Positions 28,589 through 38,834 are shown, counted from the stretch's first letter. The stretch: DNA of 64,000 nucleotides from Aestuariibaculum sediminum (GCF_014596945.1 NZ_JACVXB010000002.1:368172-432171); one strand, 5' to 3'. The notes: generated from the sequence alone by a model not told the origin. Translations and numbers: made by a program.

Positions 28589-29398
28589 ATGATAAGAATA
28601 GTCTCTCACACTTTTGTTCTTATGTTAGTTTCATGCGTTATGCGCGCCCAAGTGGGTATAGGAACAACAAATCCAGACCCTTCGTCAGTATTAGATATTT
28701 CATCAAATTCACAAGGTTTATTAATCCCCAGAATGTCAAGCCAAGAGCGAGAATCCATTAGTTCTCCTGCATCAGGCTTATTAGTTTTTGATACGGATTT
28801 ACTGGCTTTTGTATTTTCAGATGGGGAAACCTGGTCCACCATTGGTAAAACACGAGGAATAAACTCAGGTATAAATCCAACAGGGTGGGTCTCATTAATC
28901 GATGCTGATTATCAATTAACTTTGTCTGGTATATCTTTAAGTGAGTCTAGTGACCCCACTAATTTCTCCGATGTAGAATTAAACTTCTTAAATGATTCAT
29001 CAGATCAAGTCATTGAAACCTATGCACCTGATGGTTTTTCAGCTTCTGATTTTTTCGATAATGAAACACATAAAATTAAAGCTATACAGGAGGGTGATAC
29101 CATAGAATTACATTTAAATTTTAATGCTGTGCCTGATGCTAACAACAGTTTTTTGGTTATTGCCTTAGATATTGGAAATCCTAATGGGAACATTATTTTT
29201 CAAAAAACAATACCTCTTTTGAGAAGTTCTGGAGATTCCAATAAAATAAGTGAAACTATTATGGTATATCAATTAGAAAGTTTTGTAACTAACGGTGCAA
29301 AACTAAAAGTGGGTTACTCTACAACTAGCGGGTTACCGGGCAACGTAACGTTATCCGATTTTAGTTTGCTAATATCAAGAATACATACTCGTAACTAG
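28589..29398 (+). CDS. Secreted VGIGTTNP protein, copy 2
   Basis: A 269-residue paralogue of the preceding gene, of identical length and order: signal peptide, VGIGTTNPDPSSVLDISSNS, IPRMSSQERESISSPASG, and the same C-terminal beta domain (NNSFLVIALDIGNPNGNIIF, VTLSDFSLLISRIHTRN). The proteins differ at many positions, but the first 27 coding bases and 3 bases upstream are identical in both copies. They likely arose by tandem duplication and form surface or matrix components; the role is unknown. Confidence 0.75.
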   Translation: MIRIVSHTFVLMLVSCVMRAQVGIGTTNPDPSSVLDISSNSQGLLIPRMSSQERESISSPASGLLVFDTDLLAFVFSDGETWSTIGKTRGINSGINPTGWVSLIDADYQLTLSGISLSESSDPTNFSDVELNFLNDSSDQVIETYAPDGFSASDFFDNETHKIKAIQEGDTIELHLNFNAVPDANNSFLVIALDIGNPNGNIIFQKTIPLLRSSGDSNKISETIMVYQLESFVTNGAKLKVGYSTTSGLPGNVTLSDFSLLISRIHTRN

Positions 29399-29419
29399 TA
29401 AAATAGCCTTTTTATTTCG

Positions 29420-31882
29420 TTAGAATTTCATAGTAGTTCTTACATTAAAAACACGTGGCGTTAGGTAATTTGGAATGCCGTATTGTCTTTTGGTATAAAC
29501 ATCGCGAACCCAAGTGTTGGTGATAGAGTTCTGTACATCAAAAACATTGTAAATTTCAAAACCAAAAGACATTGATTTAAATGGTTTTCTCCAGCCACTG
29601 TTAAATCGTTTATTGGCATCAACCAAAACAAATTGTAATCCTAAATCAGCACGCTTATAATCTGGTAATCGGTTTTGATATTCGTAGGGGTTGGCGTAGC
29701 TTGGCGAGCCACCCGGTAAGCCAGTATTGTAAACTAAATTTAAATAAAGCTTTAAGTTGGGTACATTTGGTACATAATCCTGAAACAAAGCTGCAAATTT
29801 TAAACGTTGATCCGTTGGTCTGGAAATATAACCTTGATTATTAATGTTTTCTTCGGTTTTTAAATAGCCAAAACTAAACCATGATTCTGTGCCAGGAACA
29901 AATTCGCCATTTAGTCTCATATCTAATCCATAGGCATAGGCTTTAGCGTTATTGGTGGCACGGTAGCGAATTCTTACGTTTTCAATAGTATATGGATTTA
30001 CATCGTTTAAATGCTTGTAATAGGCTTCGGAAGTTAATTTAAAAGGACGATTCCATAATTGGAAACTGTAGTCATTACCAACTACAAAATGGAAAGATTG
30101 TTGCGCCTTTACATTTGGTTGAACAATACCATTGGCATCTCGTAACTCTCTGTAAAACGGTGGCTGATAGTAAAGGCCTGTGGCTAAGCGAAAGAGCATG
30201 TCTTTTTCCCAATCTGGTTTTATTGCAAATTGCCCTCTCGGACTAATAACCGTTTGGTTGCTTGTTGCAATCCCTAAGCCTCTAACACTCCAGTTATGTG
30301 CTCGAATACCCGCATTATACCAAACATCGCTATTGCCAATTGTACTGCGCTTACTCCATTGTAAATACGCCTGAATTCTGTCTATTTGCGTTTTATTAAC
30401 GCTTCTAACATTTTGAAAAGCTTCCAGCGGCCCTGTGTAAGCTATATATGGTTGCTCATTGGAGGGCAATGTTTTTGGCGGCCTAATTGAAAAACCTGCC
30501 GAATCAATTACTTCCCATTCTATTAAACGGTCTCTGATATTTTCATGCGTATATTTTACAGACCATTCAAACCTATGACTATTATATTTATAATCTCCTT
30601 TATGTTCAATATTGGAAATAAGTGCATCCAAATCGTTTCTACCATGATTTAACTGGCTACCTATACCACGACTATATTCAACGTCGCCTAAATCTTCTCC
30701 GCCAATATCGGTATTAACTTCACCTAATCGATATTGTGCTAAAATGTCGAAATATTCTTCTTCTGTGGTATGGTATGTAGAGGATAAAAGTTTTAAATTT
30801 AAGTTGTCGTTAGCGAAATAGGTGCCCTTTAGTGCGCCAAATATAGTGCGATATTGATCTTTTTCTTGGCCTTCATAAAAAACTAAAAGGGCAATTGGCT
30901 CACTAAAAGTGCCAAAATTCGTCTGTCTTGTTTCAGGTTGATAGTTATATTTGTTTATACTGGCATTGCCCAAAAAACTTAAATGAAACTTATTGGAAAA
31001 TTTATAGGTTAAAAAAGTCTGAATATCCGAAAAAGACGGTTGAAAATTAGTTTCTGTTTCTTTTGCATTTACCAATAAACTATTGTCTCGGTATCTTAAC
31101 CCAGCAATACCAGTGAATTTGGAATCTTTACTAATGTTCTCTACCGAAACACTTCCACCTAAAAGGCTTAAGTCGGTATTAATCGCAAACTGATATGGTG
31201 TTTTGTAGGTAATATCAAGTACAGATGAGAGCTTATCACCATATTTTGCTTGAAATCCTCCTGCCGAAAAATCTACATTTTGAACCAAATCGGTATTAAC
31301 AAAGCTTAAACCTTCTTGTTGCCCAGAACGAATTAAAAACGGACGGTATACCTCAATGCCGTTAACATACACCAAATTTTCGTCGTAATTTCCACCTCTA
31401 ACGGCGTATTGAGTACTCAGTTCATTGTTATTACTTACTCCAGGTAAGGTTAGAAGTAAATTTTCTATTCCGGCATTCGCTCCAGGAATTTTTCTAATGG
31501 TTTCGGGATTAAGTGTAATTATACCTTCAACATCCCTTTGGTTTGAATTATTTATAATTACCGTAGCAATTTGTTCGGTATTCGTATTCATTACGGGATT
31601 GAATTCCAGAATTTCGCCGTTTTTTAAATTAAAATGGCTTGCAATTTTTTTTAATGATAGGTGAGAGAATTCTATAAACACATCCTGATTTGCAGGTATG
31701 GTTAGCGTATAAAACCCATTATTATTGCTTGTTGTACCACTTGTGTTCCATGTAATATTTACATTAGAAACCGGCACGTTATTACTGTCTAAAATTACCC
31801 CTTTTATCGTAGCCGTTTGTGAAATACCTGAAAACGATATTAGTAAACAAAAGGCAAAAACAGAATAGAAAAAAGCTTTCAA
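29420..31882 (-). CDS. TonB-dependent outer-membrane receptor with carboxypeptidase-like N-domain
   Basis: An 820-residue outer-membrane active transporter: signal peptide, a carboxypeptidase-regulatory-like beta-sandwich (ATIKGVILDSNNVPVSNVNI, residues 24-100), a plug domain (IRKIPGANAGIENLLLTLPG ... YAVRGGNYDENLVYVNGIEV) and a 22-strand barrel ending in NVRTTMKF with the C-terminal phenylalanine. The missing SusD partner argues against a glycan utilisation role; substrate is unknown. It starts 12 bp after the M23 peptidase gene and is probably in the same operon. Confidence 0.9.
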   Translation of the reverse strand: MKAFFYSVFAFCLLISFSGISQTATIKGVILDSNNVPVSNVNITWNTSGTTSNNNGFYTLTIPANQDVFIEFSHLSLKKIASHFNLKNGEILEFNPVMNTNTEQIATVIINNSNQRDVEGIITLNPETIRKIPGANAGIENLLLTLPGVSNNNELSTQYAVRGGNYDENLVYVNGIEVYRPFLIRSGQQEGLSFVNTDLVQNVDFSAGGFQAKYGDKLSSVLDITYKTPYQFAINTDLSLLGGSVSVENISKDSKFTGIAGLRYRDNSLLVNAKETETNFQPSFSDIQTFLTYKFSNKFHLSFLGNASINKYNYQPETRQTNFGTFSEPIALLVFYEGQEKDQYRTIFGALKGTYFANDNLNLKLLSSTYHTTEEEYFDILAQYRLGEVNTDIGGEDLGDVEYSRGIGSQLNHGRNDLDALISNIEHKGDYKYNSHRFEWSVKYTHENIRDRLIEWEVIDSAGFSIRPPKTLPSNEQPYIAYTGPLEAFQNVRSVNKTQIDRIQAYLQWSKRSTIGNSDVWYNAGIRAHNWSVRGLGIATSNQTVISPRGQFAIKPDWEKDMLFRLATGLYYQPPFYRELRDANGIVQPNVKAQQSFHFVVGNDYSFQLWNRPFKLTSEAYYKHLNDVNPYTIENVRIRYRATNNAKAYAYGLDMRLNGEFVPGTESWFSFGYLKTEENINNQGYISRPTDQRLKFAALFQDYVPNVPNLKLYLNLVYNTGLPGGSPSYANPYEYQNRLPDYKRADLGLQFVLVDANKRFNSGWRKPFKSMSFGFEIYNVFDVQNSITNTWVRDVYTKRQYGIPNYLTPRVFNVRTTMKF

Positions 31883-31894
31883 TAGTCTTTAAAT

Positions 31895-33583
31895 TTATTT
31901 TCTATAGAACACAGACTCAAATGTAGAACTATTTCCCACATTATCGGTAACTATAAGTTTGAAATTATTTTTGGTTTCCGAAGAAATATTATCGTTAAAA
32001 TCGTAGGTAAGGGTTTTCTTTTTGTAATCGTATTCCATTAAAATCCACTTCCCATTAATTGTAGCACGGTAATTTGAGATACCTGAACCCGAATCGTCTA
32101 TTTTAATTTTTAGAAAGCGGTACTTACTAATCCACTGTTCATTTTTAAAGTTAGGAGAAAAAATTCGAGGGTTGCTTGTATCCGAGGTTAATGCGTAAAC
32201 GCCGAGGTATTTTGTACTAGCCATTAATGAATCTCCTTTTCTTCTAGTAGCGGTATATACTGGATAATTGTTATTATTACCCACTAATCGCGAAATATAT
32301 AATTTCTCTTTGTCACTATCGTTGTATTTCTCTATGTTAAAACTAATATTAAAATTCTTTTTTGCAGGAACGATGTCGTCATGTAAAGTTAGGGTATCGT
32401 TTTTTACTTCAAAATCAATAAAGAAATCTTCGTAGAAAGTGTCAGGATAAATTTGAACAGCAATATTCCCAGACTTTAAGTTTGTAGTCTGGTTGGTATA
32501 AACGAAATAAGGAGATTCTTTTGGCGTTAACATTTTTAGACTTTCTGGTTTGCTGCCTTCGAGGTTTAAAGTAACCCAGCTATCATTATTTTTAAAATCG
32601 ACTACTCTTATTTTGTAAATAGCATCGGTACTGTCTTTAATTATAATTTTCCCATCATTAAACTCGGGATTGTATAGGCTTAATTCGTTGTTAATATTGA
32701 ATAGCTTTTGAATTCTGTGTTTTGTGGTTTTATAATGTTCGTAATCGATAAGCTGATTAATATTGTTTGTCTCATCGAAAGAAAATGACTGAAAGTTAAT
32801 TTCAAAATTTTGACTTCCATTTAAAAACGATTGAATTTGATACACACCATTGGAGTTAGCCGCTAAATCTTGCCTGTCATTTGTTTCAATCCCAATACCT
32901 ATGGCGCCATAGGCCTTTATTTTTTCTGTGGTAAAATCGCCAGTGGCCGATGGGATAAGTCGTATTTTTTGTTTTTGGTTTGAATGGTTTACATAAGACG
33001 TGTCGTTTAAAGCGTAAGCATAAATAGATTTTATGAAGGGCTTTGTGGTGTCTTTTACATCAATGCCGAATAACATCGGGTTTAGAGGATGTTCTAATTT
33101 GTTTCTAATTTCAAAATGTAAATGAGGACCTTGAGAACCTCCAGTATTACCACTGTAAGCCACTAATTCGCCTTGAGCAACTAAAAGTTCGTCGGCATTT
33201 GGAAATAATTCAATTTCAAACGATTCGGCTTCATATTGTTTCTTTTTAATGTAAGATTCGATTTTAGGTGCAAATTTTTGTAAATGCGCATATACAGTTG
33301 TATAACCGTTAGGGTGAGTTATGTATAATGCCTTGCCATAGCCATAATGAGAAATTTTAATTCTACTCACAAAACCATGAGCAGCTGCTTTTACTCTTAA
33401 TCCTTCTCTATACTGAGTTTTCATATCTAATCCACTATGAAAATGGTTAGAACGAAGTTCGGCAAAGGTTCCATTTAGAATAAGGGGGATTTCTAAAGGA
33501 GATTCAAAATAATTCTGAGGATAATTATTTTGAGCAGGACTCGTTAAAGAAAATGTGAATAAAAGAAATAGGGCTAGTCTCAT
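31895..33583 (-). CDS. M23-family peptidoglycan endopeptidase-like protein
   Basis: A 562-residue exported protein (signal peptide ending TSPAQ). The LytM/M23 domain lies at residues about 35-175 with the zinc ligands HSGLD (HxxxD) and GPHLHFEIRN (HxH), and GFVSRIKISHYGYGKALYITHPNG. A long C-terminal beta-rich part of about 380 residues contains SGISNYRATINGKWILMEYD, an Ig-like segment typical of this Bacteroidota family. It likely acts on cell-wall cross-links. It forms an operon with the TonB receptor gene. Confidence 0.88.
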   Translation of the reverse strand: MRLALFLLFTFSLTSPAQNNYPQNYFESPLEIPLILNGTFAELRSNHFHSGLDMKTQYREGLRVKAAAHGFVSRIKISHYGYGKALYITHPNGYTTVYAHLQKFAPKIESYIKKKQYEAESFEIELFPNADELLVAQGELVAYSGNTGGSQGPHLHFEIRNKLEHPLNPMLFGIDVKDTTKPFIKSIYAYALNDTSYVNHSNQKQKIRLIPSATGDFTTEKIKAYGAIGIGIETNDRQDLAANSNGVYQIQSFLNGSQNFEINFQSFSFDETNNINQLIDYEHYKTTKHRIQKLFNINNELSLYNPEFNDGKIIIKDSTDAIYKIRVVDFKNNDSWVTLNLEGSKPESLKMLTPKESPYFVYTNQTTNLKSGNIAVQIYPDTFYEDFFIDFEVKNDTLTLHDDIVPAKKNFNISFNIEKYNDSDKEKLYISRLVGNNNNYPVYTATRRKGDSLMASTKYLGVYALTSDTSNPRIFSPNFKNEQWISKYRFLKIKIDDSGSGISNYRATINGKWILMEYDYKKKTLTYDFNDNISSETKNNFKLIVTDNVGNSSTFESVFYRK

Positions 33584-33760
33584 AAAAATAATAGGTTGTT
33601 ACTGGGTTGCATTTTAGATGTTGTATTGCAAAAATAAAAGAAAAATTGAGCCATTTCGTTGATTTTGAGTAATAACGGTAAAATTGAAATTTTATTAAAA
33701 AACAATTGTTATTTTATGTGAGGTATGTTAACTTTGTGTATTAAGTATTGAAATTTGCAA

Positions 33761-34051
33761 ATGGGTAATATTGAAGATATTGTAGATTCTTTAGAAAGCA
33801 AAATTAGCAAGGTATTACATAAATTAGAGCTTTTAAAGCTTGAGAACTTGAAGTTAAAAGAAGATTTAGCAAAATCAAGACAAGAAGTTTCAACCCAAAA
33901 AGTACAACTTGAAAATTGGGAAGAAAAATATGAAGCGCTAAGAATGGCAAACTCAATACTTGGCAGTGACGAAAATAAGAGAGAAACTAAGCTTAAAATA
34001 AACGCCTTAATTCGAGATATAGACCATTGTATTGCTCAACTTTCAGATTAA
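33761..34051 (+). CDS. Coiled-coil protein upstream of zapA
   Basis: A 96-residue protein that is nearly all coiled coil (residues 1-75: heptads such as LESKISKVLHKLELLKLENLKLKE), followed by a conserved short helix RETKLKINALIRDIDHCIAQL. The ATG at 33761 is used; the frame is open 6 bases further only with TTG. It directly precedes zapA (15 bp), an order conserved in Bacteroidota, so a ZapB-like role in FtsZ-ring assembly is plausible by position and coiled-coil nature, but sequence alone does not show it. Confidence 0.8.
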   Translation: MGNIEDIVDSLESKISKVLHKLELLKLENLKLKEDLAKSRQEVSTQKVQLENWEEKYEALRMANSILGSDENKRETKLKINALIRDIDHCIAQLSD

Positions 34052-34066
34052 GGTAATTTACAATCA

Positions 34067-34360
34067 ATGTCAGAAAAGCTTAAAATAAAGCTATCTATAG
34101 CAAACAGAGTATATCCTTTAAATATTGACCCAAGTCAAGAAGAAGGATTGCGTAAAGCCGCTAAAAATATTGACACCATGATTAAGGAGTTTGAGCAAAG
34201 TTATTCTGTGCGAGATAAGCAAGATGTATTAGCTATGTGCGCTTTACAGTTTGCCGCGCAAGTTGAACAGAAGTCTATAGATAAGGAACATGTAAACGAA
34301 CATGTAGAAGATAAATTAAACGCATTAAACGATTTGCTACAGTCTTATCTGGTCTCTTAA
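34067..34360 (+). CDS. zapA: Cell division protein ZapA
   Basis: A 97-residue protein of the ZapA family, which cross-links FtsZ protofilaments. It shows the N-terminal LKIKLSIANRVYPLNIDPSQEE globular head, LRKAAKNIDTMIKEFEQSY and the C-terminal coiled-coil helix DVLAMCALQFAAQVEQKSI. It is followed by the 6S RNA and rny, which is the usual flavobacterial context. Length and context agree with the assignment. Confidence 0.92.
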   Translation: MSEKLKIKLSIANRVYPLNIDPSQEEGLRKAAKNIDTMIKEFEQSYSVRDKQDVLAMCALQFAAQVEQKSIDKEHVNEHVEDKLNALNDLLQSYLVS

Positions 34361-34388
34361 ACGTTCTTTTAAATAAGCAAAAAATACT

Positions 34389-34576
34389 GCCTGCATTAGT
34401 GATTTTTTTTGATAAACTCAACGTTAATTCTTTAAAAAGGGTGAGTTTAAGTTGTTAAAGCATGCTGCACCAACTAAATTAGTTTAGTTTTTAGCAGACC
34501 CTTGATCAGCTTGTTAGCCCTAAACTTGTTTTTAAGGAGTTTATACAAAACTTTATACTGGTGTAGGCTTTTTTTT
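34389..34576 (+). ncRNA. ssrS: 6S RNA (flavobacterial type)
   Basis: Between zapA and rny there is a 240-bp non-coding gap. The ends pair in a 12-bp terminal stem, GCCTGCATTAGT (34389-34400) with ACTGGTGTAGGC (34557-34568), using three G-T pairs, and the 3' end runs into eight T, forming its own terminator. The interior has a large A/T-rich bubble flanked by helices (AACTCA.../GAGTTT), as expected of 6S RNA, which mimics an open promoter and binds the housekeeping RNA polymerase. In Bacteroidota the 6S gene lies next to zapA/rny, which supports the call. Exact ends are estimates. Confidence 0.82.
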
Positions 34577-34601
34577 ATATATAAATCAACTAAAATCAAT
34601 A

Positions 34602-36176
34602 ATGGATAACTCAATTATATTAATTGCAGGAGGAGTGCTATTAGGCATATTTATAGGCTTTATAATAGCTAAAGTATTAGAGAAAAATAATGCATCTAAA
34701 TTGGTTAAGGAAGCAAAGAAAAATGCAACCTTAATAATTAAAGAAGCCAAAAGCGAAGGCGAATCGATTAAAAAGGATAAGATTCTTCAAGCCAAAGAAA
34801 AGTTTATCGAACTAAAGGCAGAACACGAAAAGGTTATTTTAACCCGTGACAAAAAAATGGCGGATGCCGAAAAGCGTACGCGCGATAAAGAATCTCAGGT
34901 TTCTAGTGAATTAGCCAGAAACAAAAAGCTTAATGAAAGTCTGGAAAGTAAGTTAAAAGACTACAATCACAGACTGGACGTATTAGATAAAAAACAAGAT
35001 GAGATTGACCGCCTGCACAAAAGTCAGGTGGAGCAATTGGAAGTTATATCCAGTTTATCGGCTGAGGAAGCGAAGACACAATTGGTTGAATCTTTAAAGG
35101 GAGAAGCAAGAAATGATGCTATGGGGTATATTCAAAATGCCCTTGAAGAAGCCAAATTAACTGCCGAACAAGAAGCTAAAAAATTAATTATCAATACGAT
35201 TCAGCGCATAGGAACAGAAGAAGCGGTAGATAACTGTGTGTCTGTCTTCAATATAGAATCTGATGACGTTAAAGGACGTATAATTGGACGTGAAGGTCGA
35301 AATATTAGAGCTATTGAAGCTGCTACAGGTGTAGAGATTATTGTAGATGATACTCCAGAAGCTATTATTTTATCATGCTTTGATTCTGTACGTCGTGAAG
35401 TTGCTCGATTATCTTTACATAAATTAGTAACCGATGGTCGTATTCACCCGGCGCGTATTGAAGAAGTCGTTAAGAAAACTCAAAAACAAATCGATCAGGA
35501 AATTATTGAGGTAGGTAAACGTACGGTAATCGATTTAGGGATACACAATTTACATCCAGAGCTTATCAAGATGGTTGGTAGAATGAAATACCGTTCATCT
35601 TATGGACAAAACTTGTTACAGCACTCGCGTGAAGTTGCTAAGCTTTGTGGGGTTATGGCTGCCGAATTAGGATTAAATCCAAAATTAGCTAAAAGAGCAG
35701 GTCTGTTGCATGATATAGGAAAAGTGCCAGATGCTGAAGCCGATATGGAAACACCACATGCTATTTTAGGAATGCAATGGGCAGAGAAATTTGGAGAAAA
35801 AGATGATGTTTGTAATGCTATTGGTGCGCACCACGATGAAATAGAAATGAAATCGTTATTAGCCCCTATAATTCAGGTTTGTGATGCTATATCAGGAGCA
35901 AGGCCAGGAGCAAGACGTCAGGTTTTAGATAGTTATATTCAACGATTAAAAGATTTAGAAGATATTGCATTCGGATTTAACGGTGTTAAGAAAGCTTATG
36001 CTATTCAAGCGGGTAGAGAGTTACGCGTGATCGTTGAAAGTGAAAAGGTAGACGACCAAAAAGCAGCCGATTTATCTTTTAATATTTCTCAAAAGGTTCA
36101 AACCGACATGACATATCCTGGACAGGTTAAGGTAACGGTAATTAGAGAAACCAGAGCAGTAAATATTGCGAAGTAA
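34602..36176 (+). CDS. rny: Ribonuclease Y
   Basis: A 524-residue membrane-anchored endoribonuclease starting bulk mRNA decay. It has an N-terminal transmembrane helix ([21 protein letters not shown]), a long coiled coil to about residue 210, a KH domain ([20 protein letters not shown]) and an HD domain with [19 protein letters not shown] and AHHDEIE. All catalytic features are intact. It follows the 6S RNA and ends at a strong terminator. Confidence 0.96.
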   Translation: MDNSIILIAGGVLLGIFIGFIIAKVLEKNNASKLVKEAKKNATLIIKEAKSEGESIKKDKILQAKEKFIELKAEHEKVILTRDKKMADAEKRTRDKESQVSSELARNKKLNESLESKLKDYNHRLDVLDKKQDEIDRLHKSQVEQLEVISSLSAEEAKTQLVESLKGEARNDAMGYIQNALEEAKLTAEQEAKKLIINTIQRIGTEEAVDNCVSVFNIESDDVKGRIIGREGRNIRAIEAATGVEIIVDDTPEAIILSCFDSVRREVARLSLHKLVTDGRIHPARIEEVVKKTQKQIDQEIIEVGKRTVIDLGIHNLHPELIKMVGRMKYRSSYGQNLLQHSREVAKLCGVMAAELGLNPKLAKRAGLLHDIGKVPDAEADMETPHAILGMQWAEKFGEKDDVCNAIGAHHDEIEMKSLLAPIIQVCDAISGARPGARRQVLDSYIQRLKDLEDIAFGFNGVKKAYAIQAGRELRVIVESEKVDDQKAADLSFNISQKVQTDMTYPGQVKVTVIRETRAVNIAK

Positions 36177-36210
36177 AATTATAAGAGATGTAATCTCAAA
36201 CTTAAATAAA

Positions 36211-36250
36211 AGAAATTCCGAAGTTTAAAGCTATCGGAGTTTCTTTTTTT
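36211..36250 (+). terminator. Intrinsic terminator after rny
   Basis: 11-bp stem AGAAATTCCGA/TCGGAGTTTCT (36211-36221 with 36234-36244, one T-G pair) and a seven-T tail. Confidence 0.85.
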
Positions 36251-36329
36251 ATAATAGTTTTGTTTTTGCTTTTAATTTTATAAAGCTAAAGGAAATTAAT
36301 TTTAATCATTTTAAATAGAATCAATTAAA

Positions 36330-37247
36330 TTATTTTCTAGGATGATATTGTTCCACTACCTTGCTTAAATGACTTTTATCTAAATGCACGTATATTTCTG
36401 TGGTTGTAATGCTTTCATGACCAAGCATAAGTTGTATGGAACGTAAATCGGCGTTATTTTGTAATAAATGGGTAGCAAATGAATGCCTAAAAGTATGGGG
36501 TGAAATATTTTTTTTCAATCCTATTTTTTCTGCCAACTGTTTAATGATTGTAAAAATCATGGCACGCGTAAGCTGCCTGCCACGTCGATTTAAAAATAAA
36601 GTATCTTCATGCCCTTCTTTTATGTGTAAATGGTTTCTTACTTCTTTTCTATAAATGTTAATATATTTTTGTGTAGTTTCTACTATCGGAACAAAACGTT
36701 GTTTATCGCCTTTACCAGTAATTTTAATAAACCCTTCATCAAAAAATAAATCAGATAATTTTAGATTAATAAGTTCGCTTACACGTAAGCCACAACCGTA
36801 AAGGGTTTCTAAAATGGCACGATTTCTTTCGCCTATGTATAAACCATCGGTTCTTTTACCCAATTCTATGGCTCCTATGAGTTCATCTATTTCTTCTTCA
36901 GATAGTGTATCTGGTAGTTTACGTCCAATTTTTGGCGATTCTATCAAGCTAAGTGGATTGGTCTTTCTATAATCTTCAAAAATCAGATAATTAAAGAAAC
37001 TTCTTAAACCTGATATAATGCGAGATTGAGTTCGTGCATTAACCTTCTTGGAAATGTCATAAATAAATTGTTGAATAATAGGAGGATTTATATCAACGGG
37101 AGAAATATGCTCATTATGCGCTTCCAGATACTTTATAAGTTTTCTAATATCCAGCGTATAGTTATCAATAGAGTTTTGCGATAGCCCGCGTTCTATCTTT
37201 AAATACATTTGATAATCTTTTAAGGCATGTTCCCATTTCATTGACAT
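36330..37247 (-). CDS. xerD: Tyrosine recombinase XerD
   Basis: A 305-residue tyrosine recombinase resolving chromosome dimers at dif. The SAM-like N-domain (ALKDYQMYLKIERGLSQNSI) is followed by the catalytic domain with Arg in LYGCGLRVSELINLK (about 155), Lys in KITGKGDKQR, HTFRHSFATHLLQNNADL (His and Arg), LMLGHESITTTEIYVHLD (His and nucleophilic Tyr). The length and AT-rich chromosomal setting indicate the housekeeping enzyme, not a mobile-element integrase. Bacteroidota often use a single XerC/D-like pair; the partner is elsewhere. Confidence 0.9.
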   Translation of the reverse strand: MSMKWEHALKDYQMYLKIERGLSQNSIDNYTLDIRKLIKYLEAHNEHISPVDINPPIIQQFIYDISKKVNARTQSRIISGLRSFFNYLIFEDYRKTNPLSLIESPKIGRKLPDTLSEEEIDELIGAIELGKRTDGLYIGERNRAILETLYGCGLRVSELINLKLSDLFFDEGFIKITGKGDKQRFVPIVETTQKYINIYRKEVRNHLHIKEGHEDTLFLNRRGRQLTRAMIFTIIKQLAEKIGLKKNISPHTFRHSFATHLLQNNADLRSIQLMLGHESITTTEIYVHLDKSHLSKVVEQYHPRK

Positions 37248-37343
37248 AAAAGTAATATTCTTAACTTAGGTTGGCAATAGTAGTGAAAAATTTGAATTTT
37301 CAAAGCATAAATGAATTCAATATTAGGCTAATAACTAGAGGAC

Positions 37344-38711
37344 TTAATTTAAAATAATTTCAATTACCGGAATTTCTAATGGTGGTTTGGTCACTGGTAA
37401 AATTAAATTAACAGCATCTTCTGCGATGTCTTGTTTCATTCCATGCCCATAAATAGGAGCCATTTTTATTTCGGAAGCATCGTGTAAAAATTGAGCATAT
37501 TTAATTTTTCCTTTCATTCCCTTGATTGTGAAATTCTGCAGCGGATAATCTAATAAATGAATATAAAGTCGATTTGTTTTTGGATTATAAGTTAATAATG
37601 AATTAGACGGTGTTGTAAATTCTTCTGGTGCCTGAGTACATCCATAGATGGAACGCGAATTAAATGCCATCCATTCGCCCATGTTATTTAAAGCCTTTTC
37701 GGCTCTGTAGTCTATAACGCCCCGTCCTGTAGGACCTACATTTAGCAATAAATTACCACCTTTACTAACAGATTCTATAAGAAGTCCAAGAAGTTGTTTG
37801 TTATCCTTCCAGGTCATTTCATCGCGATAATAACCCCATGAACCACTAAAAGTCTGGCAGGTTTCCCAAGGTACTTTTTTACCATTTACAGTAGGCCACT
37901 CGTTTACTTTATATTGCTCGGGTGTTACAAAATCCCCACCGCCCCAGTAATCTTTTAAATCTAATCTATCATTTACAATGATTTCGGGTTGTAGCTTTCT
38001 AACATGTTTAATAAGGTCAACTGAATTCCAGTCATCTTTACCCTTTCCGTGTTTTCCACCCCATGAATAATCTAACCAAAGGATATCGATTTTTCCATAG
38101 TTGGTTAAGATTTCAGTCACCTGATTTTTTAAATACATTCTGTATTTGGCCATATCACGATTTTTATTTAGTGTTTTGTATTCATCTTCAGAATTTGGTC
38201 TTTGAGGATGGATATTATCAATAGTATATTCAGGATGATGCCAATCTATTAAAGAATAATAAAATCCAACTTTTAAACCTTCAGATCTAAAAGCGTCAAC
38301 AAATTCTTTTATAGCATCTTTGCCGTATGGTGTGTTTGTGATTTTATAGTCGGTATATTGTGAATCGAATAGGGTAAAACCTTCATGGTGCTTCGTTGTA
38401 ATTACAGCATATTTCATTCCAGCTTCTTTAGCCATTTTAGCCCATTGTTTAGGGTTGTATAAGTCGGGATTAAAATGTTCGAAATATTGATTGTAAATGG
38501 AGTCGGGTATTCGTTCTCTGGTTTTTACCCATTCATGGCGTCCTGCTAAAGAATACGTTCCCCAATGAATAAACATGCCAAAACGATCATTGGTCCACCA
38601 AGCTAAACGTTCTTTTTTTTCCGTTTCGGTTTCATTCCAAATTTTGTTTTCCTGGGCTTTCGAGGTGAATACAGAAGATAATAAAATAGTAATTAATACG
38701 AGGTTTTTCAT
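37344..38711 (-). CDS. Alpha-L-fucosidase (GH29)
   Basis: A 455-residue exported glycosidase (signal peptide ending at SKAQ). It begins the GH29 domain with WWTNDRFGMFIHWGTYSLAG and contains KYAVITTKHHEGFTLFDS, GLKVGFYYSLIDWHHPEY, the nucleophile aspartate in KIDILWLDYSWGG (near residue 220), and LLLNVGPTGRGVI. It removes fucose from algal or host glycans outside or in the periplasm. It is isolated: no SusC/SusD pair or sulfatase is next to it, so it is not a typical polysaccharide utilisation locus here. Confidence 0.9.
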   Translation of the reverse strand: MKNLVLITILLSSVFTSKAQENKIWNETETEKKERLAWWTNDRFGMFIHWGTYSLAGRHEWVKTRERIPDSIYNQYFEHFNPDLYNPKQWAKMAKEAGMKYAVITTKHHEGFTLFDSQYTDYKITNTPYGKDAIKEFVDAFRSEGLKVGFYYSLIDWHHPEYTIDNIHPQRPNSEDEYKTLNKNRDMAKYRMYLKNQVTEILTNYGKIDILWLDYSWGGKHGKGKDDWNSVDLIKHVRKLQPEIIVNDRLDLKDYWGGGDFVTPEQYKVNEWPTVNGKKVPWETCQTFSGSWGYYRDEMTWKDNKQLLGLLIESVSKGGNLLLNVGPTGRGVIDYRAEKALNNMGEWMAFNSRSIYGCTQAPEEFTTPSNSLLTYNPKTNRLYIHLLDYPLQNFTIKGMKGKIKYAQFLHDASEIKMAPIYGHGMKQDIAEDAVNLILPVTKPPLEIPVIEIILN

Positions 38712-38834
38712 TAATAAATGGATTAAGTTGGTTTCAGATTGAAAAATATGAAAAACTTTGTAAACAATTAGTAATTGGTTTAAGAACTACATTTTGAATT
38801 AAAATATATAGTCAGGTTTTAGTTTGACTAAACG

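Noticed and set aside
36330-37247. Tyrosine recombinase as sign of a mobile element
   Set aside because: It is a normal-length XerD with housekeeping motifs and no accessory genes beside it.
37344-38711. Polysaccharide utilisation locus around the fucosidase
   Set aside because: No SusC/SusD pair, sulfatase or other glycosidase is adjacent.
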